DNA from: an uncultured Erysipelotrichaceae bacterium
GTDB taxonomy: Bacteria > Bacillota_I > Bacilli_A > Erysipelotrichales > Erysipelotrichaceae
Reading direction: 5' to 3'
NCBI GenBank assembly: GCA_944327135.1
Contig: CALVGQ010000107.1
Location: forward strand, 1 to 57,023
Length of the DNA: 57,023 bases
The position numbers and the translations under genes are program-made. The notes under the pieces were generated by a model that saw only the letters and a program-made list of their open reading frames with translations, did no database searches and was not told where the DNA came from. This document shows positions 9,312 to 16,380 of the stretch, piece by piece; the first letter of the stretch is position 1, and each line of letters opens with the position of its first letter.

Positions 9312-9920
9312 CTATTCAAGCTCTGCTTCTTTCAATTTACCAGTTTTTGGATCGTAATGAAAGAGCGTCAATGTCAACTCCTTAAAATTATTATCATAAA
9401 CCTTTTTCGCCGTCTTCTTCATGCGCTGAATTCCTTCTTGGTCAGATTGAGTCACAAATAAAATGATGTCTCTAGCTGGAACCGAAAGAATCAGATCCTC
9501 TTTCAGGTCTTTCTTAGCAATCTGCTGCCAAAGCGGCTGAAATAAAATGTAGGAACTTGTATGATCCGGATCGCTCCGCAAAGCATAACCGCCGTATTCT
9601 GCTTTAAACAGCTCAAAGGGCTTATCCCTCAGCAAATTTTTCATCGCAATCTGCAACAGGTCTGCGTCTTTGATCTCCGAGGGCACCATGGATCGCTGAA
9701 TCAGCTGAAATGTTTCTTGATCATCAATCGCAAAAAATACACTGGTTCCTCCTAAAAAAGGAAGATTGACCAGCTCCAATGAGATCATTTCTCCATTTTC
9801 CTGCTCGATTTGAAAGGAAGCTGCACTCTCGATCGGTTTCAGGCAGGGATAAATTCGATTCCGTATTCTTTCAAAACGATCCTGAAGCGCTTGATTCTTT
9901 GCTTCCCTTTCTTCCGTCAT
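9312..9920 (-). CDS. Unknown protein, possibly DUF1444/SseB-like
   Basis: I do not firmly recognise this 202-aa soluble protein. It has an alternating alpha/beta pattern: a helical, charged N-terminus, LVNLPFLGGTSVFFAIDDQ in the middle, and PARDIILFVTQSDQEGIQRM near the C-terminus. The last part recalls DUF1444 or SseB-type proteins, only weakly. No signal peptide or membrane segment is visible. I chose the ATG at 9920 because GAGGAG sits 9 bases upstream; the longer frame from 9953 has no ribosome site. The gene is monocistronic, with its own terminator. Confidence 0.6.
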   Translation of the reverse strand: MTEEREAKNQALQDRFERIRNRIYPCLKPIESAASFQIEQENGEMISLELVNLPFLGGTSVFFAIDDQETFQLIQRSMVPSEIKDADLLQIAMKNLLRDKPFELFKAEYGGYALRSDPDHTSSYILFQPLWQQIAKKDLKEDLILSVPARDIILFVTQSDQEGIQRMKKTAKKVYDNNFKELTLTLFHYDPKTGKLKEAELE

Positions 9921-10017
9921 GTTCCCCATCTCCTCGTTCATGAAACACCGCAAGTATATCAGAATTCCACTGCGCTATCAACCGCTTCCAAGTATTGAAA
10001 ACTATTTTTCCTAAACG

Positions 10018-10040
10018 AAAAAAGCGCCGCAGCGCTTTTT
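10018..10040 (-). terminator. Terminator of hsp20
   Basis: On the minus strand AAAAAGCGC is followed by a short loop and GCGCTTTTTT. Confidence 0.75.
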
Positions 10041-10047
10041 CATCTTT

Positions 10048-10467
10048 TTACTCGATCATGATCGTCTTTTTGGTTTCAACCTGTTTTTGATCCTTCTTTG
10101 GCAGCATGACCTTCAATTCACCATTTTCATATTTGGCCTTGATGTCCTCTTCCGTCATGTTTTCACCAACATAGAAGCTTCGGCTGCAGGAACCATAGGA
10201 GCGTTCCCGACGGATAATGTTGCCTTCATCATCCTTCTCACTGCTGTCCGTATTGCGGCTGGCCTGAATTGTCAGATAACCGTTATCCAAATTCATGGAA
10301 ATGTCTTCTTTCTTAAATCCAGGCAGTTCAATCTCCAACAGATAACTTCCGTCTTTTTCTTTAATATCGGTCTTCATTACTCCTGCATCGGTTCTAAAAA
10401 AAGTATCATTGAACAAATCATCAAATGCGTTATCGAATAAACTTAATCTGCTTGGTACAAGTCTCAT
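10048..10467 (-). CDS. hsp20: Small heat shock protein (Hsp20/alpha-crystallin family)
   Basis: This 139-aa chaperone holds unfolding proteins in large oligomers during heat stress. The N-terminus (MRLVPSRLSLFDNAFDDLF) is the hydrophobic arm. The alpha-crystallin domain includes YLLEIELPGFKKEDI and ERSYGSCSRSFYV and ends with the ENGELKVMLPK beta-strand motif, then a short tail with the C-terminal IxI-like TIMIE. AAAGAGG lies 8 bases before the ATG at 10467; the frame continues upstream through the promoter but lacks a ribosome site. Upstream CIRCE elements point to HrcA repression. Confidence 0.95.
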   Translation of the reverse strand: MRLVPSRLSLFDNAFDDLFNDTFFRTDAGVMKTDIKEKDGSYLLEIELPGFKKEDISMNLDNGYLTIQASRNTDSSEKDDEGNIIRRERSYGSCSRSFYVGENMTEEDIKAKYENGELKVMLPKKDQKQVETKKTIMIE

Positions 10468-10535
10468 AACTATCGCCTCTTTCTTTTTAAGAATGAAATC
10501 TTGAACCCGGTTGGCTTTTCCCAACCTTCGATTAT

Positions 10536-10563
10536 AGTATAGCATACTTTTTAGCACTGTCAA
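10536..10563 (-). promoter_or_regulatory. SigA promoter of hsp20
   Basis: On the minus strand TTGACA (10558-10563) is separated by 16 bases from TATACT (10536-10541). The -35 lies inside the CIRCE element. Confidence 0.75.
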
Positions 10564-10577
10564 TAGAAGAATGCTAA
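10551..10577. promoter_or_regulatory. CIRCE operator (HrcA-binding site)
   Basis: TTAGCACTG, nine bases, then GAATGCTAA matches the CIRCE consensus TTAGCACTC-N9-GAGTGCTAA with one mismatch in each arm and exact spacing. It overlaps the hsp20 -35 element. Confidence 0.85.
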
Positions 10578-10610
10578 AATTATTTATTTTTTTTGTTTTA
10601 TTTAAAAATT

Positions 10611-10637
10611 TTAGCATTTAATTTAACTATTTGCTAA
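10611..10637. promoter_or_regulatory. Second, degenerate CIRCE-like operator
   Basis: TTAGCATTT, nine bases, then ATTTGCTAA keeps the outer TTAGCA/TGCTAA arms and the N9 spacing of CIRCE but has lost the inner bases. It lies about 33 bases upstream of the first element. Confidence 0.5.
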
Positions 10638-10642
10638 AATCA

Positions 10643-10680
10643 GTTTTTAAAAAAGCGTCCTTGAATAGAACGCTTTTTAA
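10643..10680 (-). terminator. Terminator of the amino-sugar operon (after nagA)
   Basis: On the minus strand TTAAAAAGCGT, a short loop, then ACGCTTTTTTAAAAA. Confidence 0.8.
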
Positions 10681-10683
10681 GGA

Positions 10684-11883
10684 TTAATCCAGTTTAAATT
10701 CCGCTAAAAAGCTTGGGTTAAACAAATCCGTATCCACTTTAGCATCGTAAACCTTTCGCCCTTTAGACCAGGTTTCCAAAGCCTGATAATCATCGCTAAT
10801 CACTACAAAATCTGCTTCTTTTCCTGCCCGAATGCTTCCTTTTTTAGAAAAATCACTGTATTTACGAGTTGGATTATAACTGCTGAACTTCAAGACTTCT
10901 TCCAACGGCATTCCCAGTTTTTCAACAAGATTGCCAATGCCATAAAGCACTGGCTTGCTGCTTCCAGAAAGCCGGCCGCTATCGCTCAATACAAAGCCCT
11001 CTTCTGTGACATGGATCCGTTTCCGATCCGATCCCTCATCCTGATTCATTCCTTTATAGGTTCCCGTCGGAGCGCCGGCATACTGAACATTATCCGAAAC
11101 CATAAAGATCTGATCATGGTTTTTTACCTTCATCATGATTTTCACCATCGGCAGAGAAATATGCAGTCCATCACAAATAATCTCACAATCGACTTCATCA
11201 CGAAGCAGGCATGCCCCCAAGGTACCAACATCCCGATGATGCAGCCCGGTCATGACATTACCCAGATGGGTAGCTACCGTAATTCCTCGATCAATTCCTG
11301 CATTGGCCTGTTCATAATTGGCATTGGTATGATACGCCGCCATGATGACTCCTTGGGAAAGGAAGTAATCAATCGCTTCAAAAGCATGCGGAACCTCCGG
11401 GGCAATTCCTACCATTTTCAGCTTTCCGTGACCCGCTTCGACCATTTTCTTCGCAACATCCAGGTCCACTTCCGGATAGCCGGTATTGACCCCTTTCTCC
11501 CCTACTCGAGCTCCCCAAGGCCCTTCTGAATGAATTCCAATGATTTCTGCCCCGTCTTGATCTTCCTCACTCATCCGCGCAAGCAGTTCAATACAAGGAA
11601 TACTGGTAGTCGTCGGCAAAACACAGGTCACACCAAAGGAAGCCTGTCCTTTCAAATACGCTTTTGCCTCTTCCTCAGTCGTGTCATCTCCCATTCGGTA
11701 GCCAAACCCACCGTGATTATGAGTATCAAAAATACCTGGAATAACTCGATGATTTCCGTAATCAACATCTGCCTGGATGTTTTCAGATTCTGGATAAAAT
11801 GCTTTGAATTTCCCGTCTTCAATCTCCAGATAGCCGGCCTGACAGCCTTCCTCCAGATAGATGCGTTTTGAGTGAAGTATCAT
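10684..11883 (-). CDS. nagA: N-acetylglucosamine-6-phosphate deacetylase
   Basis: This 399-aa cytoplasmic amidohydrolase converts GlcNAc-6-phosphate to GlcN-6-phosphate and acetate. The metal-site motif DTHNHGGFG, the conserved HSEGPWG, the metal-binding His residues around AYHTNANYEQ and THLGNVM, and the catalytic Asp in VSDNVQYAG are visible. The length is typical (~390). It is the last gene of the RpiR-PTS-nanE-nagA cluster, 85 bases after nanE, and completes the route from imported amino sugar to GlcN-6-P. No nagB lies nearby. Confidence 0.95.
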   Translation of the reverse strand: MILHSKRIYLEEGCQAGYLEIEDGKFKAFYPESENIQADVDYGNHRVIPGIFDTHNHGGFGYRMGDDTTEEEAKAYLKGQASFGVTCVLPTTTSIPCIELLARMSEEDQDGAEIIGIHSEGPWGARVGEKGVNTGYPEVDLDVAKKMVEAGHGKLKMVGIAPEVPHAFEAIDYFLSQGVIMAAYHTNANYEQANAGIDRGITVATHLGNVMTGLHHRDVGTLGACLLRDEVDCEIICDGLHISLPMVKIMMKVKNHDQIFMVSDNVQYAGAPTGTYKGMNQDEGSDRKRIHVTEEGFVLSDSGRLSGSSKPVLYGIGNLVEKLGMPLEEVLKFSSYNPTRKYSDFSKKGSIRAGKEADFVVISDDYQALETWSKGRKVYDAKVDTDLFNPSFLAEFKLD

Positions 11884-11968
11884 TTTTTTTCCTCCTCTTT
11901 CCTGTTTAATTCCTTTGTTTTCAATCTTTCTAGCAAAGTTCTATCTTGGCAGCTATCATCTCCTTAGT

Positions 11969-12682
11969 TTATCCGCTACAATCTCCTTTTTTTATTTGAT
12001 TATAGTGATGAATAAATCGTTCAGCAATTAAATGTGGGCGTGTAATCGCCGTTCCAATCGTAATCATATCCGCTCCTGCACCGACTACTGCGTCTAGATC
12101 GGCCAGTTCCCATATTCTTCCTTCTGCATTGACAGGAAGTTGCGTATCTTCTTTGAATCTTCTAATCAATTCAAGATCCGGCCCCTTTAGATCAGGATTT
12201 TGCATACCGGAAAGCGTCGTTGATAAAATATCAACCAAGCCGCTTTCAGCACAGAAAATTCCCTCTTCATAAGTAGCGCAGTCAGCCATGATTCCAACAT
12301 CCGGATACAAATCATGCAAGCGCTTCAGCATCTCGTATAAATCACTTTTTGTTCTTTTTTCATTAAATCGCGTATCAAGTGCAACAATATTAGCGCCTGC
12401 TTCAATTACTTCTTTAGCAGTTTCAAAAGTAGGGGTAATAAATATTCCATTTTCTGACTCTTCAGGAAAAACTTTATTAATTCCAATAATAATCAAATTG
12501 TCACTTACTTCACGAGCAGCACGGATATCTTGACTCCAGCAGCAACGGACGACATGCGCTCCTCCCATCACAGCACACTGTACCATTTTTTTCATGGTCT
12601 CAGCTCCATAAAGCGGTGTATCTTCATAGGCTTGACAAGAAACGATCAGCTCTGACAAGCATTTCTTTACGATCGCTTTCAT
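11969..12682 (-). CDS. nanE: Putative N-acetylmannosamine-6-phosphate 2-epimerase
   Basis: This 237-aa TIM-barrel enzyme converts ManNAc-6-phosphate to GlcNAc-6-phosphate. The family blocks IVALDTRFN, GIMADCATYEEG, VNAEGRIW and the phosphate-binding ITIGTAITRPHLI are all present. Its start overlaps the IID stop by one base (TAATG). With nagA downstream and a PTS upstream it forms a short pathway for a phosphorylated N-acetylmannosamine. The sialate lyase (nanA) and ManNAc kinase (nanK) that often accompany it are absent, which fits uptake by PTS phosphorylation. Confidence 0.93.
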   Translation of the reverse strand: MKAIVKKCLSELIVSCQAYEDTPLYGAETMKKMVQCAVMGGAHVVRCCWSQDIRAAREVSDNLIIIGINKVFPEESENGIFITPTFETAKEVIEAGANIVALDTRFNEKRTKSDLYEMLKRLHDLYPDVGIMADCATYEEGIFCAESGLVDILSTTLSGMQNPDLKGPDLELIRRFKEDTQLPVNAEGRIWELADLDAVVGAGADMITIGTAITRPHLIAERFIHHYNQIKKGDCSG

Positions 12683-13512
12683 TATACACCCAAAACTCCT
12701 GTAAAGTACCCAATAATTGCAATCACTAAATAAAGTAAGATTACCTTGCCTGTAGTCCAGTTCTTTTTAGCCATTAAATAGTAAGTACCCATCGCCGCTA
12801 AGAAAACAGGCAATTTTGGCCATATACCGTTAATCAAGGCATTCAAATCGACCAAAACGACTCCATCTTTTACATATTGCCAAGCCAGATTCAGTTTTGC
12901 ATAAGAACAAGCAATGCAGCCCACAACCATTAAACCCACAATATTTAATGCATTGATCAGATCATCTTTTAAATCATTTCCCAAAATCAGTTCCGCTGCT
13001 TTGGCGCCTAGATTTACTCCTAAATTCCACAAATACCATGTCAGTGGCAGCATAATTGCCAAGAAAACCACGGCATAAAAGACAGCTCCGGTAATGGCCC
13101 CATCCGCGCTCAATCCGCAACCAATCGCCAGAAGAATCGGAATAATCGTTCCTGGAAGCAAAGCATCTCCAACACCGGCAAACGGTCCCATCAAAGCTGA
13201 CTTAATTGATGTGATAAGCATATCTGGGACATCACCCCCAGAAGCTTTTTCCGCTTCCATTCCTAAAGCAATTCCCGGAATCAAACAACCAATAAACGGT
13301 TCCGTATTAAAGAAAGGCAAGTGCCGTTCCATCAATTCTTTTTGTTTTTCAAAATTATTCGGGTAAAGATCTTCTCGAATATCTCCAAACATTTTAACTA
13401 GAGCTGGTGCCTGCATTGTCTCTGGCTGATAAAGCGATAAATTAAAAAGCATCCAGTTAAAATAACATTTCCGAATAATCTTCTTTGAAAGTATTTCCTT
13501 TTTCTCACTCAT
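12682..13512 (-). CDS. PTS mannose-family transporter subunit IID
   Basis: This 276-aa IID subunit of a mannose/fructose/sorbose (Man) family phosphotransferase permease has the family blocks RKCYFNWMLFNLSLYQPETMQ at the N-terminus, FFNTEPFIGCLIPGIALGMEAE, and a membrane-anchored C-terminus ending ILLYLVIAIIGYFTG. I chose the ATG at 13512: AAGGGG lies 9 bases upstream and the start is one base after the IIC stop. It forms the sugar channel with IIC. Confidence 0.92.
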   Translation of the reverse strand: MSEKKEILSKKIIRKCYFNWMLFNLSLYQPETMQAPALVKMFGDIREDLYPNNFEKQKELMERHLPFFNTEPFIGCLIPGIALGMEAEKASGGDVPDMLITSIKSALMGPFAGVGDALLPGTIIPILLAIGCGLSADGAITGAVFYAVVFLAIMLPLTWYLWNLGVNLGAKAAELILGNDLKDDLINALNIVGLMVVGCIACSYAKLNLAWQYVKDGVVLVDLNALINGIWPKLPVFLAAMGTYYLMAKKNWTTGKVILLYLVIAIIGYFTGVLGV

Positions 13513-13513
13513 T

Positions 13514-14275
13514 TCATGCTTCCCCTTTCTTTGCACGGCTTATCTTAAATTCAATCAGAGCAAAAAGCAGAGCGAACACCAAAACAGTAACCATGTCTGC
13601 CTGCAAAACACTAACAAAAGCAAATCCAATCGTAAAATAAATTAAATCTGTCGTATTTTTTACTAAAAGTTTCATTAGAATGGCAAATCCAACCAAACAC
13701 ATCGGATTACCAAAAATCTGCATGATCGACAACAGCCACTCTGGAGCTGCAGAAACTACCGTCGAAACCATTCCTTGGCCGAAATACAAACAAACAAATA
13801 TAGGAATAAAGCGGAAACAGAATTTAATAAAATGTCCCCAGATCGGAACCAGCGCAGCCGCCTGCAGCTTTCCTTCTGCAACCAATTTTTTTTGGTAATT
13901 GACCGGGATGAGCATCGCCGCATTACACGGCGTGGCCATGATCGTTCCCAAAGAAGCCACCGTTACCGCCAAAGCAACCGTTGCCCCAGAATCCATTCCG
14001 CTTACAACCGCCAAAGGAAGTGCGATAAAGGTCGCCAGATTCATATCCGGAGAAATGGAACCTCCCGGAGTAACCAATCCAATAAAAATCAATTGAATGT
14101 ATACGCCCAATCGCATCGCTGTCGCTACATCCCCCAAAATTAAACCAATAAATAAAGAAGCCACCAACGGACGTCCAATACAATACCACCCTAAAATTCC
14201 GCCTCCTAAAAACGGAGTGTGTGTATGCGTCAGCCAGCCCAATAAGGCAATCAAAATCGCTTGTAATAGATTCAC
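13514..14275 (-). CDS. PTS mannose-family transporter subunit IIC
   Basis: This 253-aa polytopic membrane protein is the sugar-translocating IIC unit. It has seven to eight hydrophobic segments, including GGGILGWYCIGRPLVAS near residue 25, the GLVTPGGSISPDM loop, and a C-terminal helix VLVFALLFALIEFKISR. The GTG start has GGAGG 5 bases upstream. It lies between IIB and IID in the usual order B-C-D. Substrate assignment to an N-acetylated hexosamine comes only from the neighbouring nanE and nagA. Confidence 0.92.
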   Translation of the reverse strand: MNLLQAILIALLGWLTHTHTPFLGGGILGWYCIGRPLVASLFIGLILGDVATAMRLGVYIQLIFIGLVTPGGSISPDMNLATFIALPLAVVSGMDSGATVALAVTVASLGTIMATPCNAAMLIPVNYQKKLVAEGKLQAAALVPIWGHFIKFCFRFIPIFVCLYFGQGMVSTVVSAAPEWLLSIMQIFGNPMCLVGFAILMKLLVKNTTDLIYFTIGFAFVSVLQADMVTVLVFALLFALIEFKISRAKKGEA

Positions 14276-14290
14276 AATATCCTCCCCATT

Positions 14291-14776
14291 CTATAATTTT
14301 GCTTTAAACTCTTTGAAAGTAATTTTTTTCATATCGGGAACTACCTGAAAATAAACGTCAATTCCGTTTTGATCCAATTCTGTCAAAGCGTCAATTTCAT
14401 TCTGTTCCAAATAAGTCCCTGCTTGAACTGTGACAGCTTGGTCAGTTTGTTTTTGAACAGGACCAATCATTAATGATTTTGGTAAATTGTCAATCTGGTC
14501 AAATAATGTTTTTGCTATCATTGGAAATCGAAATACGATCATCGTTCCAACTTTATCCTTGATGGCTTTTTGAATCGGTTCTATCGAATCCTCCACCGTT
14601 ACAGCCTCGTTTTTCATTCCTGGCATTGCAATCATCTGAATAACTGCTTTCATTGTCGGGTCTTTTGCTGTAAAATCATCCACAACAATGATATGTTTTA
14701 TTCCAAAATGCTGCACAAGCCGAGTCATGCATTGCCCATGAATCAATCGATCATCACATCGTATTAAATTGATCAT
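14291..14776 (-). CDS. PTS mannose-family transporter subunit IIB
   Basis: This 161-aa cytoplasmic phosphocarrier passes phosphate from IIA to the sugar. The phosphorylatable His is in CDDRLIHGQ near the N-terminus, as in the Man family, followed by HIIVVDDFTAKD. The start is given at the second of two consecutive ATGs, 7 bases after GGAGG; the first is only 4 bases away. This is the first gene of the transport operon, directly downstream of a strong promoter and palindromic operator. No IIA gene is found in the window. Confidence 0.92.
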   Translation of the reverse strand: MINLIRCDDRLIHGQCMTRLVQHFGIKHIIVVDDFTAKDPTMKAVIQMIAMPGMKNEAVTVEDSIEPIQKAIKDKVGTMIVFRFPMIAKTLFDQIDNLPKSLMIGPVQKQTDQAVTVQAGTYLEQNEIDALTELDQNGIDVYFQVVPDMKKITFKEFKAKL

Positions 14777-14853
14777 CATTTCACCTCCCCTCTTTTATCC
14801 AGATGACAATAGCAGACCACTTTTTTAAAATAAACTCCGTTTTATTTAATATT

Positions 14854-14868
14854 GGAGTATTTTACTCC
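14854..14868. promoter_or_regulatory. Palindromic operator, probably for the RpiR-family regulator
   Basis: GGAGTA-ttt-TACTCC is a perfect inverted repeat lying just downstream of the operon -10. A half-site (GGAGTAAAAT) recurs at 15905-15914 upstream of the rpiR gene itself, which suggests autoregulation. GGAGTTT variants flank the palindrome on the minus strand. Confidence 0.6.
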
Positions 14869-14875
14869 TAATTAG

Positions 14876-14904
14876 ATTATAGAGCAGTGAAACTCCTTTG
14901 TAAA
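14876..14904 (-). promoter_or_regulatory. SigA promoter of the PTS-nanE-nagA operon
   Basis: On the minus strand TTTACA (14899-14904), 17 bases, then TATAAT (14876-14881). The operator starts about 8 bases after the -10, so a bound repressor would cover the transcription start. Confidence 0.8.
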
Positions 14905-14937
14905 GAGCCTTATTTTTATTTGCAAATATTTCTTTCA

Positions 14938-14963
14938 ATAAAAAAACTGATTATTTCAGTTTT
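14938..14963 (-). terminator. Terminator of the RpiR-family regulator gene
   Basis: On the minus strand AAAACTGA-aataa-TCAGTTTTTTT. Confidence 0.7.
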
Positions 14964-14991
14964 CTGAATAACCAGTTCGTTAAAATAGAAT

Positions 14992-15813
14992 TTATACATT
15001 AATCAGCATTTTTTTGCCTGTTACCTCCGTTGTCCGAACTCGTGCCTTTGCTGTTCGTTCTGGATCGATCATGCTTAATCTTGTTGTAAGGACATTGGCA
15101 ACAAACATATGTACAGTCAAAGAAATCAGATTGCCTGCCGTATAACTGTTTTCACTCTTTGAGGTAATCAGCTTCACATCCGAAAGATTGGCTAAATGGG
15201 ATACTGGCGAACTTGTCACTCCAATTATTTTTGCACCATATTTTTTAGCAATCTCAATACACTGAATGGTATCAATAGAAGACCCGGAAATACTAAAGGC
15301 CACTACGACGTCTCCCTCACCCGCATGAGCGATCAGCATCCCTTGAAAATGTTCATCTTTTGTGTAATAGCATTTTGTCCCGTTTCGAATAAAGCGCATG
15401 CCGCAGGCTTCTGCGCTTAATCCGGATGTCCCTGATCCAATGCAGAATATATTTTTAGCTTGACTTAACAGTTCAATTGCTCTGTTGATTTCTTCCGGAT
15501 CAAGTCTTTCGATGGTCTGATCCAATTTTTCTACCGCATTGTTCCTTATTTCTTCCAATAACGCATCTGGAGAATTAGGTTTTTCCTCATCCAATTCCAT
15601 CGATAAGCTGAATTGCATGTTTTTAAAGCTTGTATATCCTAGATCTTTTGCAAAACGAACGATCGTGGCTTCTCCGCAGCCAATTTGCTTGGCAATTTCC
15701 AGCAAAGTCGCCTCCGTTGCTTCCTGCATTTTTTCAAGATAATAATTTGCAACTTTTTTCTCACTTTTTGTTAACTGATCATATTTGCTAATTACTTTAT
15801 CCGAAAATTTCAT
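14992..15813 (-). CDS. MurR/RpiR-family transcriptional regulator
   Basis: This 273-aa regulator has an N-terminal HTH_6 domain (residues 1-75, LTKSEKKVANYYLE and GCGEATIVRFAKDLGY) and a C-terminal SIS sugar-phosphate-binding domain (FCIGSGTSGLSAEACGMRF, VVAFSISGSSIDTI). It probably senses a phosphorylated amino sugar made in the pathway of the adjacent operon and represses it. It is transcribed separately, ends in its own terminator upstream of the PTS promoter, and has a GGAGTAAAAT half-site before it. The N-terminal helices and HTH are complete. Confidence 0.93.
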   Translation of the reverse strand: MKFSDKVISKYDQLTKSEKKVANYYLEKMQEATEATLLEIAKQIGCGEATIVRFAKDLGYTSFKNMQFSLSMELDEEKPNSPDALLEEIRNNAVEKLDQTIERLDPEEINRAIELLSQAKNIFCIGSGTSGLSAEACGMRFIRNGTKCYYTKDEHFQGMLIAHAGEGDVVVAFSISGSSIDTIQCIEIAKKYGAKIIGVTSSPVSHLANLSDVKLITSKSENSYTAGNLISLTVHMFVANVLTTRLSMIDPERTAKARVRTTEVTGKKMLINV

Positions 15814-16001
15814 ATTTGTCCTCTTTTTCCATTTTCTTTTTATTTCTTTTATTTTAATCGAAAATAGAGATATTGAAAAGTTATTCCTTTTTTTATTTTA
15901 AAATGGAGTAAAATAATTCATCATCGACAGAACTCATCATTTTTCTGCCTATCCAGTTCTAATTCTTTTTTTAAAGCTTATATTGAACTGAGGTGAGCCT
16001 T

Positions 16002-16358
16002 TTGATTCAGGTGCAGAAAAAACGTCTTTTTGTTTTTTTTAGCTTAAGCTCAATCTGGTTTTTCAGCCTTCAACTATTTCACCGCAGTTTTCAGCAGACC
16101 TTTCCAGAATTTCATCTGATCCAGGCAATTCAAGCCATACTTCTGCTTGTCATTCAGCCATGTTTGATTTCCTTACTAAAAAATCGGCATCTCCCTATAA
16201 TTGACCGCATTCAGCTGTCACTTTTATTCTTTCTTGTTTTTAGCGGCTCTTTGGATCACTGGCTCTTTATTCTGCTGTTTTTTTGTTCTTCTGAATTATT
16301 CCTTTCTGCAATTTTTCAAAAAGCGCCATCCATTCTCCGCTTATCCCAAAAAAAATAG
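16002..16358 (+). CDS. Small hypothetical membrane protein
   Basis: I do not recognise this ~118-aa protein. It has three to four hydrophobic segments (FVFFSLSSIWFFSLQLF, QAILLLVIQPCLISLL, IQLSLLFFLVFSGS, LFILLFFCSSELFLSAIF) separated by short basic loops, and a basic C-terminus. The TTG at 16002 has GAGGTG about 6 bases upstream; a GTG at 15993 overlaps that ribosome site and is less likely. It lies between a divergent regulator gene and a convergent lipoprotein gene, so it is probably a single-gene unit. Confidence 0.5.
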   Translation: MIQVQKKRLFVFFSLSSIWFFSLQLFHRSFQQTFPEFHLIQAIQAILLLVIQPCLISLLKNRHLPIIDRIQLSLLFFLVFSGSLDHWLFILLFFCSSELFLSAIFQKAPSILRLSQKK

Positions 16359-16380
16359 GACCTTTTAACGGTCCTATTTG
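16350..16380. terminator. Bidirectional terminator between convergent genes
   Basis: AAATAGGACC-ttttaac-GGTCCTATTT has A/T tracts on both sides and serves both the small membrane protein gene and the hydrolase lipoprotein gene. Confidence 0.8.

Noticed and set aside
10468-10617. N-terminal extension of the hsp20 frame
   Set aside because: It covers the promoter and CIRCE and has no ribosome site.
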